Shown here: piece by piece, positions 17,638 to 28,478 of the stretch | Numbering within the stretch: the first letter of the stretch is position 1 | Layout of the letters: the number at the start of each line of letters is the position of its first letter | NCBI RefSeq assembly: GCF_026913015.1 | Contig: NZ_JAPTYD010000023.1 | Coordinates: 1-56,835 of the forward strand | Length of the DNA: 56,835 nucleotides | From: Paracoccus benzoatiresistens | Lineage (GTDB): Bacteria; Pseudomonadota; Alphaproteobacteria; Rhodobacterales; Rhodobacteraceae | Direction of reading: 5' to 3' | The notes under the pieces: generated by a model | Told to the model about the DNA's origin: nothing | What the model saw: the letters and a program-made list of their open reading frames with translations, nothing else | Databases searched by the model: none | Position numbers and translations under genes: made by a program

Positions 17638-18867
17638 TTATTCTTTGTAACGCGACATCAGCAGGGTGGCGTTGGTGCCCCCGAACCCGAAGCTGTTCGA
17701 CAGCACCGAGTCGAGCCCGGCATTGTCCACCCGGCTGGTGGCAATCTCGCCCGGCTGGATTTCGGGATCCAGTGTCGTCACGTTTGCAGAGGCTGCAATG
17801 AAGTCATTTTGCAACATAAGCAGGCTGTAGATCGCCTCGTGCACGCCCGTCGCGCCCAGGGAATGCCCGGTCAGCGACTTGGTGGAGCTGATCGGCGGCG
17901 TGTTGCCCTCGCCCCAGATGCGGCGGATCGCCTTGACCTCGCCGATGTCGCCCACCGGGGTCGAGGTGCCATGCGCGTTGATATAGCTGACGGTGCGCCC
18001 TTCGGGCAGCGTCGAAAGCGCCAGCCGCATCGACCGCTCGCCACCCTCGCCCGAGGGGGCGACCATGTCATAGCCGTCGCTGGTCGCGCCATAGCCGGTG
18101 ACCTCGGCGTAAATCTTGGCGCCGCGGGCCAGTGCATGGCTCAGTTCCTCCAGCACCACGACCCCGCCGCCACCGGCGATCACGAAACCGTCCCGGGTCG
18201 CGTCATAGGGGCGCGACGCGGTCTGCGGCGCGTCGTTGTATTTCGACGACATGGCGCCCATGGCGTCGAACAGGCAGGACAGAGTCCAGTCCAGTTCCTC
18301 GCCGCCGCCGGCGAAGACGATGTCCTGCTTGCCCATCTGGATCTGCTCGACCCCGTTGCCGATGCAATGGGCCGATGTCGAGCAGGCCGAGGTGATGGAA
18401 TAGTTCACGCCCTTGATCTTGAAGGGCGTGGCCAGCGTGGCCGAGTTGGTCGACGACATGCAGCGCGTCACCATGAAGGGCCCCATGCGCTTGGGGCTGC
18501 CCTTCTCGATGACGGTCTGGTGCGCCTCGAAGAAGTTCGACGTGGACGGCCCGCCCGATCCCATGATCAGGCCGGTGCGCGGGTTCGACACGTCACCTTC
18601 CTCAAGGCCGGAATCCTTGATCGCCTGTTCCATGGCGATGAAGTTGTAGGCCGCGCCCGGACCCATGAAGCGCAGGTTGCGCTTGTCGATGTGATCCTCC
18701 AGCTTGATCTGCGGCATGCCGTGGATTTGGCTGCGGAAGCCGTGTTCGGCATATTCCGGCGCGAAAACGATGCCCGAACGGCTTTGCTTCAGGCTTTCCG
18801 TCACCTCCTCGGCGTTGTTGCCGATGGGCGAGACGATGCCAAGGCCGGTGATGACGACGCGTCGCAT
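17638..18867 (-). CDS. fabB: 3-oxoacyl-[acyl-carrier-protein] synthase I
   Basis: FabB condenses malonyl-ACP with acyl-ACP and is needed to extend the cis-3-decenoyl chain made by FabA. The 409-residue protein starts [17 protein letters not shown], has the active Cys in [13 protein letters not shown] (about residue 165), and the two catalytic His in [11 protein letters not shown] and [10 protein letters not shown]. The start at 18867 with GGAG upstream excludes an 89-residue out-of-character extension. It follows fabA by 17 bases. Confidence 0.95.
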   Translation of the reverse strand: MRRVVITGLGIVSPIGNNAEEVTESLKQSRSGIVFAPEYAEHGFRSQIHGMPQIKLEDHIDKRNLRFMGPGAAYNFIAMEQAIKDSGLEEGDVSNPRTGLIMGSGGPSTSNFFEAHQTVIEKGSPKRMGPFMVTRCMSSTNSATLATPFKIKGVNYSITSACSTSAHCIGNGVEQIQMGKQDIVFAGGGEELDWTLSCLFDAMGAMSSKYNDAPQTASRPYDATRDGFVIAGGGGVVVLEELSHALARGAKIYAEVTGYGATSDGYDMVAPSGEGGERSMRLALSTLPEGRTVSYINAHGTSTPVGDIGEVKAIRRIWGEGNTPPISSTKSLTGHSLGATGVHEAIYSLLMLQNDFIAASANVTTLDPEIQPGEIATSRVDNAGLDSVLSNSFGFGGTNATLLMSRYKE

Positions 18868-18884
18868 GGGCCTTCTCCTTTGTA

Positions 18885-19394
18885 TCAGTTGGCCGACAGG
18901 GCGACCTTCATGTCCTTGACTTGATAGATGGTCTCGCCATCCGCCTCGACCCGGCCATCGGCCACGCCCATGGTGAGGCGCCGGGTTTGCACGGCCTTGG
19001 TGAAATCGACATGGTAACGCAACAGCTTGCGGTCGGGGCGGACCATGCCGGTCAGCTTGACCTCGCCCACGCCCAGGGCATAGCCGCGCCCCTGCCAGCC
19101 GCGCCAGCCCAGGTTGAAGCCGGTCAGCTGCCACAGCCCGTCAAGGCCAAGGCAGCCCGGCATGATCGGATTGCCGGGGAAATGGCAGGCGAAGAACCAC
19201 AGATCGGGCGTGATGTCGAACTCGGCCACCACATGACCCTTGCCATGGGCGCCGCCATCCTCGGAAATGTCCGTGATGCGGTCCATCATCAGCATCGGCG
19301 GTTCGGGCAACTGCGCATTGCCGGGGCCGAACAGCTCGCCCCGCGCGCAGGCCAGAAGGTCGTCGCGGTCGAAGCTTGTCTTGTCCATCGCCAT
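18885..19394 (-). CDS. fabA: 3-hydroxydecanoyl-[acyl-carrier-protein] dehydratase/isomerase
   Basis: FabA dehydrates 3-hydroxydecanoyl-ACP and isomerises the product to the cis-3 form, opening the unsaturated fatty-acid branch. The 169-residue protein has the hot-dog fold active site [20 protein letters not shown] with its His and Asp. ATGs at 19394 (MAMDK) and 19388 (MDK) both fit; AAGG lies upstream. It heads fabA-fabB-fabI. The promoter should lie in the 155 bases shared with the divergent gshB. Confidence 0.95.
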   Translation of the reverse strand: MAMDKTSFDRDDLLACARGELFGPGNAQLPEPPMLMMDRITDISEDGGAHGKGHVVAEFDITPDLWFFACHFPGNPIMPGCLGLDGLWQLTGFNLGWRGWQGRGYALGVGEVKLTGMVRPDRKLLRYHVDFTKAVQTRRLTMGVADGRVEADGETIYQVKDMKVALSAN

Positions 19395-19548
19395 GCGGTC
19401 TTGCCTTTCCTGCAGGCCATCCGGCCCCGTCCAAATCGACGCTTCGTCTATCACTTGGGGCGACGCGCGTGCAAGTCAATGCGACGGGGCGGCTTGCATC
19501 CCGCAAGGCAGCGGGCGACAAGCGTCCCAAATCCGATGGAGGATCCCC

Positions 19549-20496
19549 ATGAGCCTGTATGTCGCCCTGCAGATGGACCCGATCGAGGATGTCTCGGTCA
19601 TCGCCGACAGCACCTTCCGCATCGGGCTCGAGGCCGAGGCGCGTGGCCACAGGCTGTTCCAGTACACCGTTGACCAGCTGCGCTATGACGAGGGCCGGGT
19701 GATCGCCCGCGGCCGCCCCGTGACCCTGCGCCGCGAGCAGGGCAACCACGTCACCTTCGGGGACTGGGCCGAGGCGGACCTGTCCGACTTCGATGTGGTC
19801 TGGCTGCGCCAGGATCCGCCCTTCGACATGGCCTATGTCACCTCGACGCATCTTCTGGACCGGGTGCATCCCGGCACGCTGGTGGTCAACGATCCGTTCT
19901 GGGTTAGGAACTGCCCGGAAAAGCTGATGGTGCTGGACTTTCCCGACCTGACGCCGCCCACCATGATCGCCCGCGACCCCGCCGCGATCAGGGCCTTCCG
20001 CGACCGGCACGGCGACATCATTGTGAAGCCGCTTTACGGCAACGGCGGCGCAGGGGTCTTCCACCTGGACCCCGAGGATCGCAATCTCTCGGCGCTCCTG
20101 GAGCTGTTCTCGGGCATCAGCCGTGAGCCGATGATCGCGCAGAAATACATCCACGCGGTCAGCAAGGGCGACAAGCGCATCATCCTGGTCGATGGCGAAC
20201 CCGTGGGCGCGATCAACCGCGTGCCGCAGACCGGCGAGGCGCGGTCGAACATGCATGTCGGCGGCCGGGCCGAGAAGATCGGTCTGACCGAACGCGAATA
20301 CGAGATCTGCAAGCGCATCGGGCCGACCCTGCGCGAAAAGGGCCTGATCTTCACCGGCATCGACGTGATCGACGGCTGGCTGACCGAGATCAACGTGACC
20401 TCGCCCACGGGCATCCAGGAACTGGAACGCTTCGACGGCATCAACGCCGCCGAAGCGATCTGGCAGGCGATCGAGCGACGCGTCGCCGCCGCCTGA
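19549..20496 (+). CDS. gshB: Glutathione synthetase
   Basis: An ATP-grasp enzyme that joins glycine to gamma-glutamylcysteine. The 315-residue protein has the bacterial GshB layout: [18 protein letters not shown] at the start, [12 protein letters not shown], the ATP-grasp loop [32 protein letters not shown], and the metal-binding [13 protein letters not shown]. The start at 19549 has GGAGGATCC ahead of it and matches the family start. It ends close to the convergent Lrp gene, with a dispersed repeat between. Confidence 0.96.
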   Translation: MSLYVALQMDPIEDVSVIADSTFRIGLEAEARGHRLFQYTVDQLRYDEGRVIARGRPVTLRREQGNHVTFGDWAEADLSDFDVVWLRQDPPFDMAYVTSTHLLDRVHPGTLVVNDPFWVRNCPEKLMVLDFPDLTPPTMIARDPAAIRAFRDRHGDIIVKPLYGNGGAGVFHLDPEDRNLSALLELFSGISREPMIAQKYIHAVSKGDKRIILVDGEPVGAINRVPQTGEARSNMHVGGRAEKIGLTEREYEICKRIGPTLREKGLIFTGIDVIDGWLTEINVTSPTGIQELERFDGINAAEAIWQAIERRVAAA

Positions 20497-20507
20497 TCTT
20501 CTTCATC

Positions 20508-20546
20508 CAAATATCCTCGGGGGTCCGGGGGGCGAAGCGTCCCCGG
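20508..20546. repeat. Dispersed intergenic repeat, copy 2
   Basis: CAAATATCC followed by TCGGGGGTCCGGGGGG and, after a short loop, CCCCGG. It closely matches the copy at 16786-16827 and fills the convergent space between gshB and the Lrp gene, where it could also end transcripts from both sides. Confidence 0.65.
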
Positions 20547-20549
20547 TCC

Positions 20550-21050
20550 TTATCCCGCCTCGCGGACGCGTTCCTCGACGATCTCGAAGGGCACCCCCGG
20601 CTGATCCTTCGCCGCCCGGATCACCAGAGAGGTCTTGACGCTGGCGACATTCGGCGCGGCGGTCAGCGATTGCGTCAGGAAGCGCTGGAAGGTTGACAGG
20701 TCGGGCGAGACGCATTTCAGGATGAAGTCGATCTCGCCGTTCAGCATGTGGCATTCGCGGACCAGGGGCCAGCCCTGCACCAGCGCTTCAAAGGCCGAAA
20801 GGTCGCGCTCGGACTGGCTCGCCAGGCGGACCATGGCAAAGACCTGCACCTCGAAGCCCAGTTCGCGCGCGTCGATATCGGCGTGATAGCCGCGGATGAA
20901 GCCCGTCTCCTCCAGCGCGCGGACGCGGCGCAGGCAGGGCGGGGCCGAGATGCCCACCCGGCGGGCCAGTTCGACATTCGTCATCCTGCCATCGGCTTGA
21001 AGTTCGGCCAGGATCTTGCGGTCAATGTCGTCCAGTTTTGCGCCGGCCAT
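20550..21050 (-). CDS. Lrp/AsnC-family transcriptional regulator
   Basis: A 166-residue regulator with an N-terminal AsnC-type helix-turn-helix (residues about 5-60, [20 protein letters not shown] and [18 protein letters not shown]) and a C-terminal RAM ligand-binding domain (residues about 70-150). Lrp/AsnC proteins form octamers and usually respond to amino acids. It is divergent from trxB, so it may control that gene and itself through their shared intergenic stretch. The effector is not predictable. Confidence 0.9.
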   Translation of the reverse strand: MAGAKLDDIDRKILAELQADGRMTNVELARRVGISAPPCLRRVRALEETGFIRGYHADIDARELGFEVQVFAMVRLASQSERDLSAFEALVQGWPLVRECHMLNGEIDFILKCVSPDLSTFQRFLTQSLTAAPNVASVKTSLVIRAAKDQPGVPFEIVEERVREAG

Positions 21051-21168
21051 GCTGCTCTTTCTTGATCGGGTATTTGGCGTTTCCGGAAACTACAACGCAG
21101 CACCCTTCCGCGCAATATTCTTTCCGGGCGCGTGTTGCGTTGCAGAGTCCGACGGGAAGGACTACCTC

Positions 21169-22206
21169 ATGCACAAACACGGAATGGGACGCAAGATGAT
21201 GGAGCAAAAGTTGACGGGCAGCACGCATGTGAAACTTCTGATCGTGGGATCCGGCCCCGCGGGCTATACCGCTGCCGTCTATGCCTCTCGCGCCATGCTG
21301 AAGCCGATGCTGATCCAGGGGATGCAGCCCGGCGGACAGCTGACCATCACCACCGAGGTCGAGAACTGGCCGGGCGAGACCGAGATCCAGGGTCCCGAGC
21401 TGATGGTCAAGATGGAGGAGCACGCCCGCGCGATGGGCGCCGACATCGTGGTCGACCTGGTCACGAAGTTGGACTTGCAGCAGCGCCCCTTCGTCGCCAC
21501 CTGCGACAGCGGGCGCGTTGTGACGGCCGACGCCGTGATCCTGGCCACCGGCGCGCAGGCCCGCTGGTTGGGCCTTCCGTCCGAGGAGAAGTTCAAGGGC
21601 TTCGGTGTTTCCGCCTGCGCGACCTGCGACGGCTTCTTCTATCGGGGCCGCGAGGTCCTGGTGATCGGCGGCGGAAACACTGCGGTCGAGGAGGCGCTGT
21701 TCCTGACAAAGTTCGCCAGCAAGGTGACGCTGGTCCACCGCCGCGACGCCCTGCGGGCCGAGAAGATCCTGCAGCAGCGCCTGTTCAAAAACCCCAAGGT
21801 CGAGGTGATCTGGGATCATGAACTGACCGAGGTTCAGGGCACCGACACTCCGGCGGGCGTCACGGACGCGGTCCTGACCTCGACCAAGGACGGCAGCACG
21901 CGCACCGTCCCGGCGGATGGCGTCTTCGTCGCCATCGGCCATGCCCCCGCCAGCGAGCTGGTCAAGGACCAGTTGGAGCTGCACAACGGCGGCTATGTGA
22001 AGGTGGAACCCGGCAGCACGCGCACCTCGATCCCCGGCGTCTTCGCGGCCGGCGACCTGACGGACCACATCTATCGCCAGGCGGTGACCAGCGCGGGCAT
22101 GGGCTGCATGGCGGCGCTGGACGCCGAACACTGGCTGGCGGAACATGACGCCGCGGGCGAGCCCGACCCGTCGCATGGCGAACTGCCCGAGGTCGCGGCG
22201 GTCTGA
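21169..22206 (+). CDS. trxB: Thioredoxin-disulfide reductase
   Basis: TrxB passes electrons from NADPH through FAD to thioredoxin. The protein has the FAD motif [34 protein letters not shown], the redox pair CATC in [13 protein letters not shown], the NADPH motif [12 protein letters not shown], and the FAD-closing [20 protein letters not shown]. The start at 21169 (345 residues) is backed by GGGAAGG; 21196 (336 residues) is nearer the usual length. It diverges from the Lrp gene. Confidence 0.95.
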   Translation: MHKHGMGRKMMEQKLTGSTHVKLLIVGSGPAGYTAAVYASRAMLKPMLIQGMQPGGQLTITTEVENWPGETEIQGPELMVKMEEHARAMGADIVVDLVTKLDLQQRPFVATCDSGRVVTADAVILATGAQARWLGLPSEEKFKGFGVSACATCDGFFYRGREVLVIGGGNTAVEEALFLTKFASKVTLVHRRDALRAEKILQQRLFKNPKVEVIWDHELTEVQGTDTPAGVTDAVLTSTKDGSTRTVPADGVFVAIGHAPASELVKDQLELHNGGYVKVEPGSTRTSIPGVFAAGDLTDHIYRQAVTSAGMGCMAALDAEHWLAEHDAAGEPDPSHGELPEVAAV

Positions 22207-22212
22207 ACGAAA

Positions 22213-22238
22213 AAGGGGCGCGGTGATCCGCGCCCCTT
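22213..22238. terminator. Bidirectional terminator between trxB and the sugar-binding protein gene
   Basis: A perfect 11-base stem AAGGGGCGCGG / CCGCGCCCCTT with a TGAT loop, with T-rich flanks on each strand. It serves trxB from the left and the ABC transporter operon from the right. Confidence 0.85.
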
Positions 22239-22256
22239 CTTCCTGTCGGCCCGTGA

Positions 22257-23204
22257 TTACTGCGACAGCGTGAACGGCGCGGTCATCTGGTTCACGTTGT
22301 CCTTGTTGATCAGCACGCAGTCGAAGAGCTGCTTTTCGGTATCCACGCCGGTCGAGCCGTTCTTGATGAAGTTGTCGGCCTGGCGCACGGCTTCTTCGGC
22401 AAAGACGGCGACGGGCTGCAGGACGGTGTATTGCAGTTCACCGGCCTTCACCGCCTCGACCGCGTCGGGCGAACCGTCGAAGCCGCCGACCTTCACCTGC
22501 TCCAGCTTGCCGGCCTCTTTCAGCGCGGCGATCGCGCCCAGGGCCATCTCGTCATTGCCCGAGATCACGCCGATGATGTCGGGATTGGCCTGCAGCAGCG
22601 ACTGCATCTTCTGGTAGCCCTGGGTGCGGTCCCAGTTGGCGACTTCCTGGCCCGCCTTCACCAGATCCGGATATTGCGACAGCACGGTCTCGTAGCCGTT
22701 CGAGCGGGTCTGGGCGTTGTTGTCCGACGGCGCGCCGAACAGTTCGACATAGTTGCCGGTATCGCCCACGGCCTCGACCCAGGCCTGCGCGCCAAGGGCC
22801 GCGCCCTGGGCATTGTTCGACACCAGCTGCGCCTTGGCCAGGCCTTCCTGGTTGATCTCGGCGTTGACCAGGAAGACCGGGATGCCCGCATCGACGGCCT
22901 TCTGCACCGCGCCCACGGAACCGTCGGCATTGGCCGGATCCAGGATCAGCGCCACCGACTTGTTGGTGATCGCCGTATCGACCAGGGTGCTTTCGGTGTT
23001 GGTGTCGCCCCGGTGCGCGGCCACGTTGGCGGTATAGCCCAGCTCCTCGGCGGTCTTCTTGGCGACCTCGCCCTCGGTGAACCAGTAGGGGTTCGCCGGG
23101 TCGTTGACGATGATGGTGATCAGCCCCTCGGCCTGGGCCGCGGCCGCCATCAGCGGCAGCGAGGCAGCGGCGGCAAGCAGCGCGCGGCGGGTCATCTTGA
23201 ACAT
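22257..23204 (-). CDS. eryG: Sugar/polyol ABC transporter periplasmic binding protein (erythritol locus)
   Basis: A 315-residue ribose-type binding protein with a signal peptide (residues 1-25, cleaved near AQA-EGL). The mature start LITIIVNDPANPYWFTEGEV is the opening of the sugar-binding type 1 fold, and NDEMALGAIAAL and GGFDGSPDAVEAV are family landmarks. It delivers the ligand to the permease encoded upstream. The operon diverges from eryABCD, so erythritol or a related tetritol/pentitol is the expected ligand; the name follows Rhizobium/Brucella usage and rests on context. A stem-loop at 23258-23275 lies between it and the permease gene. Confidence 0.8.
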   Translation of the reverse strand: MFKMTRRALLAAAASLPLMAAAAQAEGLITIIVNDPANPYWFTEGEVAKKTAEELGYTANVAAHRGDTNTESTLVDTAITNKSVALILDPANADGSVGAVQKAVDAGIPVFLVNAEINQEGLAKAQLVSNNAQGAALGAQAWVEAVGDTGNYVELFGAPSDNNAQTRSNGYETVLSQYPDLVKAGQEVANWDRTQGYQKMQSLLQANPDIIGVISGNDEMALGAIAALKEAGKLEQVKVGGFDGSPDAVEAVKAGELQYTVLQPVAVFAEEAVRQADNFIKNGSTGVDTEKQLFDCVLINKDNVNQMTAPFTLSQ

Positions 23205-23257
23205 AGTCTCTCTCCCTTGGGGTTGGTAAAGCTGCCGCGAATTGGCAGGGTTGCCGC

Positions 23258-23275
23258 CCGGGCCCCCCGGCCCGG
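23258..23275 (-). other. Stem-loop between permease and binding-protein genes
   Basis: CCGGGCC, four Cs, then GGCCCGG form a perfect 7-base stem. Similar stems between the permease and binding-protein genes of other transporters stabilise part of the mRNA and raise binding-protein levels. That role here is inferred from position only. Confidence 0.5.
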
Positions 23276-23292
23276 ACGGAAAGGAATGGCCG

Positions 23293-24327
23293 TCAGGACT
23301 TGCGCCCGCCGCGCCCGTATTGGATCGAGTTCATCAGCACGGCCAGCACGATCACCGCGCCGGTGAAGACCGTCTGCCAGTAGGAACTGACGCCGATGAT
23401 CACCAGGCCCGCCGACAGAAAGCCGATCACGAAGGCGCCCAGCATGGTGCCGCGCACGCCGCCGCGTCCGCCGGTCAGCGCCGCGCCGCCGATCACGACA
23501 GCGGCGATGGCCGTCAGTTCATAGGTCGTGCCCGCCGTGGGCCCCGCCGAGGTCAGCTGAGAGGATAGCACCAGCCCGGCAACCGCCGCCAGCGCGCCCG
23601 AGATCGTGTAGACGGTGATCTTCACCCGCCGCACCGGCACGCCCGACAGTTCCGCCGCGCGCTCGTTTCCGCCCGAGGCGTAGAGCCAGCGCCCGAAGGC
23701 CGACCGCGACAGCATCAGCCCGGCCAGGACCGCCACCACCGCCAGCACGATGACGCTGATCGGGATCCCGCCCAGCCGGTTGAAGCCCAGCCAGTTGAAG
23801 CCGGTGTTGCCCAGGGCTTCCTGTCCGCGCAGGTTGTTGTAGGTCAGACCGTTCGTCATCAGCAGCGCGACGCCGCGGGCGACATACATCACGCCAAGGG
23901 TGGCCACGAAGGGCGGCACCTTGAAGAAGGCGATCAGCACGCCGTTCAGCGCGCCCACCAGGGCACCGATGGCGATGGTCAGGACCACCACGGCCCAGAC
24001 CGGCGGATAAAGGATCACCCCCGCCCAGTCCAGCGTGACGCCCTGCATCATCGCGCCCGCGCAAACCCCGCACAGCGCGAGGATCGAGCCCACCGAAAGG
24101 TCGATCCCGCCGTTCAGGATCACCAGCAGCATCCCGATCGACAGGATGCCATAGATCGCCACCTGCGACGACATGATCAGGAAGTTCGAGACCGTGAAAT
24201 AGTTCGGCGACAGGAACGAGAAGACCGCGATGATCGCGATCAGCGCAAAGAAGGCGCGGCCTTCCAGCAGCAGCCGGCCCAGGCTGAAGCCGCCGGACTT
24301 GGGCGCGTTGGTGGTGGTGGCAGACAT
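23293..24327 (-). CDS. eryF: Sugar/polyol ABC transporter permease (erythritol locus)
   Basis: This 344-residue RbsC-like permease has about 8-10 hydrophobic helices. The stretch SVGSILALCGVCAGAMMQG and later GAALTGGRGGVRGTMLGAFV (the coupling-loop region) are typical of the BPD_transp_2 family. The start at 24327 is chosen because GGAGG-like sequence lies before it and the preceding in-frame residues belong to another frame's gene. It lies 26 bases after the ATPase gene. The ery name is by context, as for its neighbours. Confidence 0.82.
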   Translation of the reverse strand: MSATTTNAPKSGGFSLGRLLLEGRAFFALIAIIAVFSFLSPNYFTVSNFLIMSSQVAIYGILSIGMLLVILNGGIDLSVGSILALCGVCAGAMMQGVTLDWAGVILYPPVWAVVVLTIAIGALVGALNGVLIAFFKVPPFVATLGVMYVARGVALLMTNGLTYNNLRGQEALGNTGFNWLGFNRLGGIPISVIVLAVVAVLAGLMLSRSAFGRWLYASGGNERAAELSGVPVRRVKITVYTISGALAAVAGLVLSSQLTSAGPTAGTTYELTAIAAVVIGGAALTGGRGGVRGTMLGAFVIGFLSAGLVIIGVSSYWQTVFTGAVIVLAVLMNSIQYGRGGRKS

Positions 24328-24353
24328 GGGGTTTCCTCCCTCACTTGGGTCCG

Positions 24354-25882
<1,529 letters not shown>

Positions 25883-25886
<4 letters not shown>

Positions 25887-26548
25887 TGGACCGCGACCTC
25901 GACCGGAGTGATCATCCAGTTCTTGGGGTTGATCAGGCGGAAGGCGCCGGTGACGGTGACGGTCTTGCCGGACAGGTTGGCCGTGTCGATCCCGTCCAGC
26001 ACGGCGGCCTTCATGGCGCGGTTGATGCCCGATCCCGCGTCCTGGTATTCGATCTGGTTCTTGAAGCTGCCGAAGGCGATATCGCCCGGCGCGTCGCGCA
26101 GGTCCGTGCCGTTGATCGCGGGGCCAGTCTGGACGCGAACGGTGATGTCTTCGGGCACGCCCTGGGCCTGGAGGGGATAGACGCCCGACTTCGCCTCGCC
26201 CGCCACCCCGGTCACGGTCACGAACATGATCGCGCCGGTCGAGGATGCGGTGCCATATTTCTCGGCCGCCTCGTTCTTGTCGGCCAGCACCTCGGGCGCG
26301 AGCGTCGCGGCATCCACGGCCTTTTCCTTCACGAACGCCTGGATGCGCGGGAATTCGGCCTGGCCATAGGTGTCCGGCGAGAATGCCTGCGCGCGCACAT
26401 CGGATTCGGATCCGATGGGGACAACGGTCGTATCGAACGCGATGGCGCCGACAAGAAGAACGGCCGCCGCCACGCCGATCAGGATGCCGCGCCGCGACGG
26501 TGCAGCGGCCTTGGGCGCGGGAGAGGTCGGGGCGATGCTTTGCGTCAT
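25883..26548 (-). CDS. DUF2291 periplasmic protein of a sugar ABC operon
   Basis: A 221-residue protein with a cytoplasmic Pro/Ala-rich tail, one membrane helix (residues about 20-42, GILIGVAAAVLLVGAIAF) and a periplasmic domain holding the DUF2291 pattern (VRAQAFSPDTYGQAEFPRIQ and INPKNWMITP). The family has no assigned function but recurs in ribose-type ABC operons. Here it is the first gene of the transporter operon and coupled to the ATPase. The start at 26548 gives a normal length; upstream in-frame codons are not typical of the family. A chaperone or accessory role in import is conjecture. Confidence 0.8.
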
Positions 26549-26758
26549 GGATGAGGGCCCTGGCAGATGTGAAGGGGGTCGGCGGTCGTCAGGCTGCCGC
26601 ATGGAACCTTGCACCATCGCCACGCATTGGCGGCTTGCTTGTCCGGCATGGCCGATCCCCCCGTTACGTTCCTTTCGCCAGGCCGCGATCATTGACCACA
26701 CGGACCCGGCGGCAGGGTGCCTCCTCTGACAATCCCTGCTCTGGCTCCGACCTTATCT

Positions 26759-26770
26759 GAAATTAATTTC
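26759..26770. promoter_or_regulatory. Palindromic operator candidate
   Basis: GAAATTAATTTC is a perfect 12-base palindrome 20 bases upstream of the predicted eryA -35 element. It sits where one repressor (EryD or EryR) could control both divergent operons. Which protein binds is not shown by the sequence. Confidence 0.45.
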
Positions 26771-26790
26771 TATGTCTGCAAAAAAATGCA

Positions 26791-26819
26791 TTCACGATCC
26801 CTGTTCTTTCGTGTATGGA
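26791..26819 (+). promoter_or_regulatory. Candidate promoter of the eryABC operon
   Basis: TTCACG (26791-26796), a 17-base spacer and TATGGA (26814-26819). The predicted transcript would start near 26826 and include a short leader ORF before eryA. Confidence 0.5.
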
Positions 26820-26868
26820 TTTTCGGACGGGGCGTGGTGCTGCAGTGACCATGCAGGAGGATACGGAA

Positions 26869-26925
26869 ATGACTGCCGACGCATTCGGCCCAACGCATGG
26901 GGGCCTTGGCCATGTCCGGCCGTGA
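26869..26925 (+). CDS. Possible 18-codon leader ORF overlapping the eryA start
   Basis: AGGAGG (26855-26860) is the best ribosome site in this region, and it serves the ATG at 26869, not eryA. The ORF encodes MTADAFGPTHGGLGHVRP and ends with TGA at 26923-26925, 11 bases inside eryA (counted from 26912), in a different frame. It may couple eryA translation to the leader, or be a chance ORF. Confidence 0.35.
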   Translation: MTADAFGPTHGGLGHVRP

Positions 26926-28477
26926 CATCCTGATCGGCATCGACGCGGGCACTTCGGTCATCAAGGCGGTGGCCTTCGACCTGGGCGGCCGGCAGATCGC
27001 GGCGGCATCCGTGCCCAATTGCTATCATTCGGGCGCCAATGGCGTGGCCACGCAATCGCTGGCGCAGACCTGGGACGATTGCGCGGCGGCGCTGCGCGGC
27101 CTTGGCGCCAAGGTCGAGGGGCTGGCGCGCCGGACGGCGGCGCTGTCGGTGACGGCGCAGGGCGACGGAACCTGGCTGGTCGGCCGCGACGGGCCGGTGG
27201 GGGATGCCTGGCTGTGGCTGGACGCCCGCGCCGCGCCGACGGTCGCGCGGCTGGCGGGCGGTCATGCGAACCGCGCGAGGTTCGAGGCCACGGGTACGGG
27301 GCTGAACACCTGCCAGCAGGGCAGCCAGATGGCGCATATGGACGCGCATGCGCCCGAACTTCTGGACGGCGCGCAGGTCGCGCTGCATTGCAAGGACTGG
27401 CTGTATCTGAACCTGACCGGCGTTCGGGCGACCGACCCGTCCGAAGCCAGCTTCACCTTCGGCAATTTCCGCACCCGCCAATACGACGACGCCGTGATCG
27501 AAGCGCTTGGCCTGACGCATCGCCGTTCCCTGCTGCCTGACATCATCGACGGGACCCAGGTCACGCATCCTTTGACGGAGGAGGCCGCACGCCAGACCGG
27601 GATTCTGGCGGGGACGCCGGTGAGCCTCGGCTATGTGGACATGGTGATGACCGCGCTGGGTGCGGGCGTCTATGGCGGGGCTGCGGGCGACGTGGCCTGC
27701 TCGACCGTGGGTTCGACCGGCGTGCATCTGCGGGCCGTGCGCGCGGAAGACGTGCATCTGAACGACGAAGGCACCGGCTATGTGATCTGCCTGCCGATCC
27801 CCGGCATCGTCACGCAGGTCCAGACGAACATGGCCGCGACATTGAACCTGGACTGGGTTCTGGGGATCGCGGCGGGCATCATGTCCGACATGGGCCAGTC
27901 GGTCACGCATCGCGACCTGGTGGCCCATATCGAGGGCTGGCTGGCGCAGGCGAAGCCCGGCCAGATCGTCTATCACCCCTATATCTCGGACGCGGGGGAA
28001 CGCGGGCCGTTCGTCAATGCCGATGCGCGGGCGGGCCTCATCGGTCTGTCGGCGGGCCACCGATACCCCGACCTGATCCGCGCCGTGGCCGAGGGCCTGG
28101 GGATGGCCATGCGCGATTGTTATGCCGCGATGGGCCCGCTGCCGGGCGAACTGCGCCTGACAGGCGGCGCGGCGAGGTCGCGTGGCTTGCGCGGGATCCT
28201 GTCCGCCAGCCTGAACGCGCCTGTCCGCGTGTCCGGGCGCGACGAGGCCGGTGCCGCCGGCGCCGCCATGATGGCCGCCGTCGCCATCGGCGCCTATCCG
28301 GACATGGAGGCGTGCATTTCCGAATGGGTGACGCCGCTTCTGGGGCAGGCAGAATCGCCCGACCCGGCGCTGGTTGCCGCCTATGACGCGCTGTTTCCCG
28401 CCTTTGCCGCTTCACGCCGGGCCTTGACGCCCGCATGGGACGCCCTGGCCGCGGCCCGTTCCCTGAAAGGACATTGA
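26912..28477 (+). CDS. eryA: Erythritol kinase
   Basis: An FGGY kinase that phosphorylates erythritol to L-erythritol 4-phosphate, the first step of the Brucella-type pathway. The protein opens ILIGIDAGTSVIKAVAFDLG and continues with SVTAQGDGTWLVGRDG and WLWLDARAAPTV, closely resembling Brucella EryA. The second nucleotide motif is RLTGGAARSRGLRG. With the start at 26912 it has 521 residues; the ATG at 26897 would add five. Neither has a strong ribosome site, which makes the upstream leader ORF of interest. It is 1 base from eryB. Confidence 0.92.
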   Translation: MSGRDILIGIDAGTSVIKAVAFDLGGRQIAAASVPNCYHSGANGVATQSLAQTWDDCAAALRGLGAKVEGLARRTAALSVTAQGDGTWLVGRDGPVGDAWLWLDARAAPTVARLAGGHANRARFEATGTGLNTCQQGSQMAHMDAHAPELLDGAQVALHCKDWLYLNLTGVRATDPSEASFTFGNFRTRQYDDAVIEALGLTHRRSLLPDIIDGTQVTHPLTEEAARQTGILAGTPVSLGYVDMVMTALGAGVYGGAAGDVACSTVGSTGVHLRAVRAEDVHLNDEGTGYVICLPIPGIVTQVQTNMAATLNLDWVLGIAAGIMSDMGQSVTHRDLVAHIEGWLAQAKPGQIVYHPYISDAGERGPFVNADARAGLIGLSAGHRYPDLIRAVAEGLGMAMRDCYAAMGPLPGELRLTGGAARSRGLRGILSASLNAPVRVSGRDEAGAAGAAMMAAVAIGAYPDMEACISEWVTPLLGQAESPDPALVAAYDALFPAFAASRRALTPAWDALAAARSLKGH

Positions 28478-28478
28478 G

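Larger units (their letters stand above)
26549..26868. other. Divergent control region between transporter operon and eryABC operon
   Basis: About 320 bases without a gene. The first 200 are GC-rich and featureless to me. From about 26755 to 26820 the base composition turns AT-rich, unlike the surroundings. This part holds a perfect palindrome (26759-26770), a TGCA-N6-TGCA pair (26777-26790) and a rightward promoter candidate (26791-26819). A leftward promoter for the transporter is expected but I could not pick a convincing one. Confidence 0.7.
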
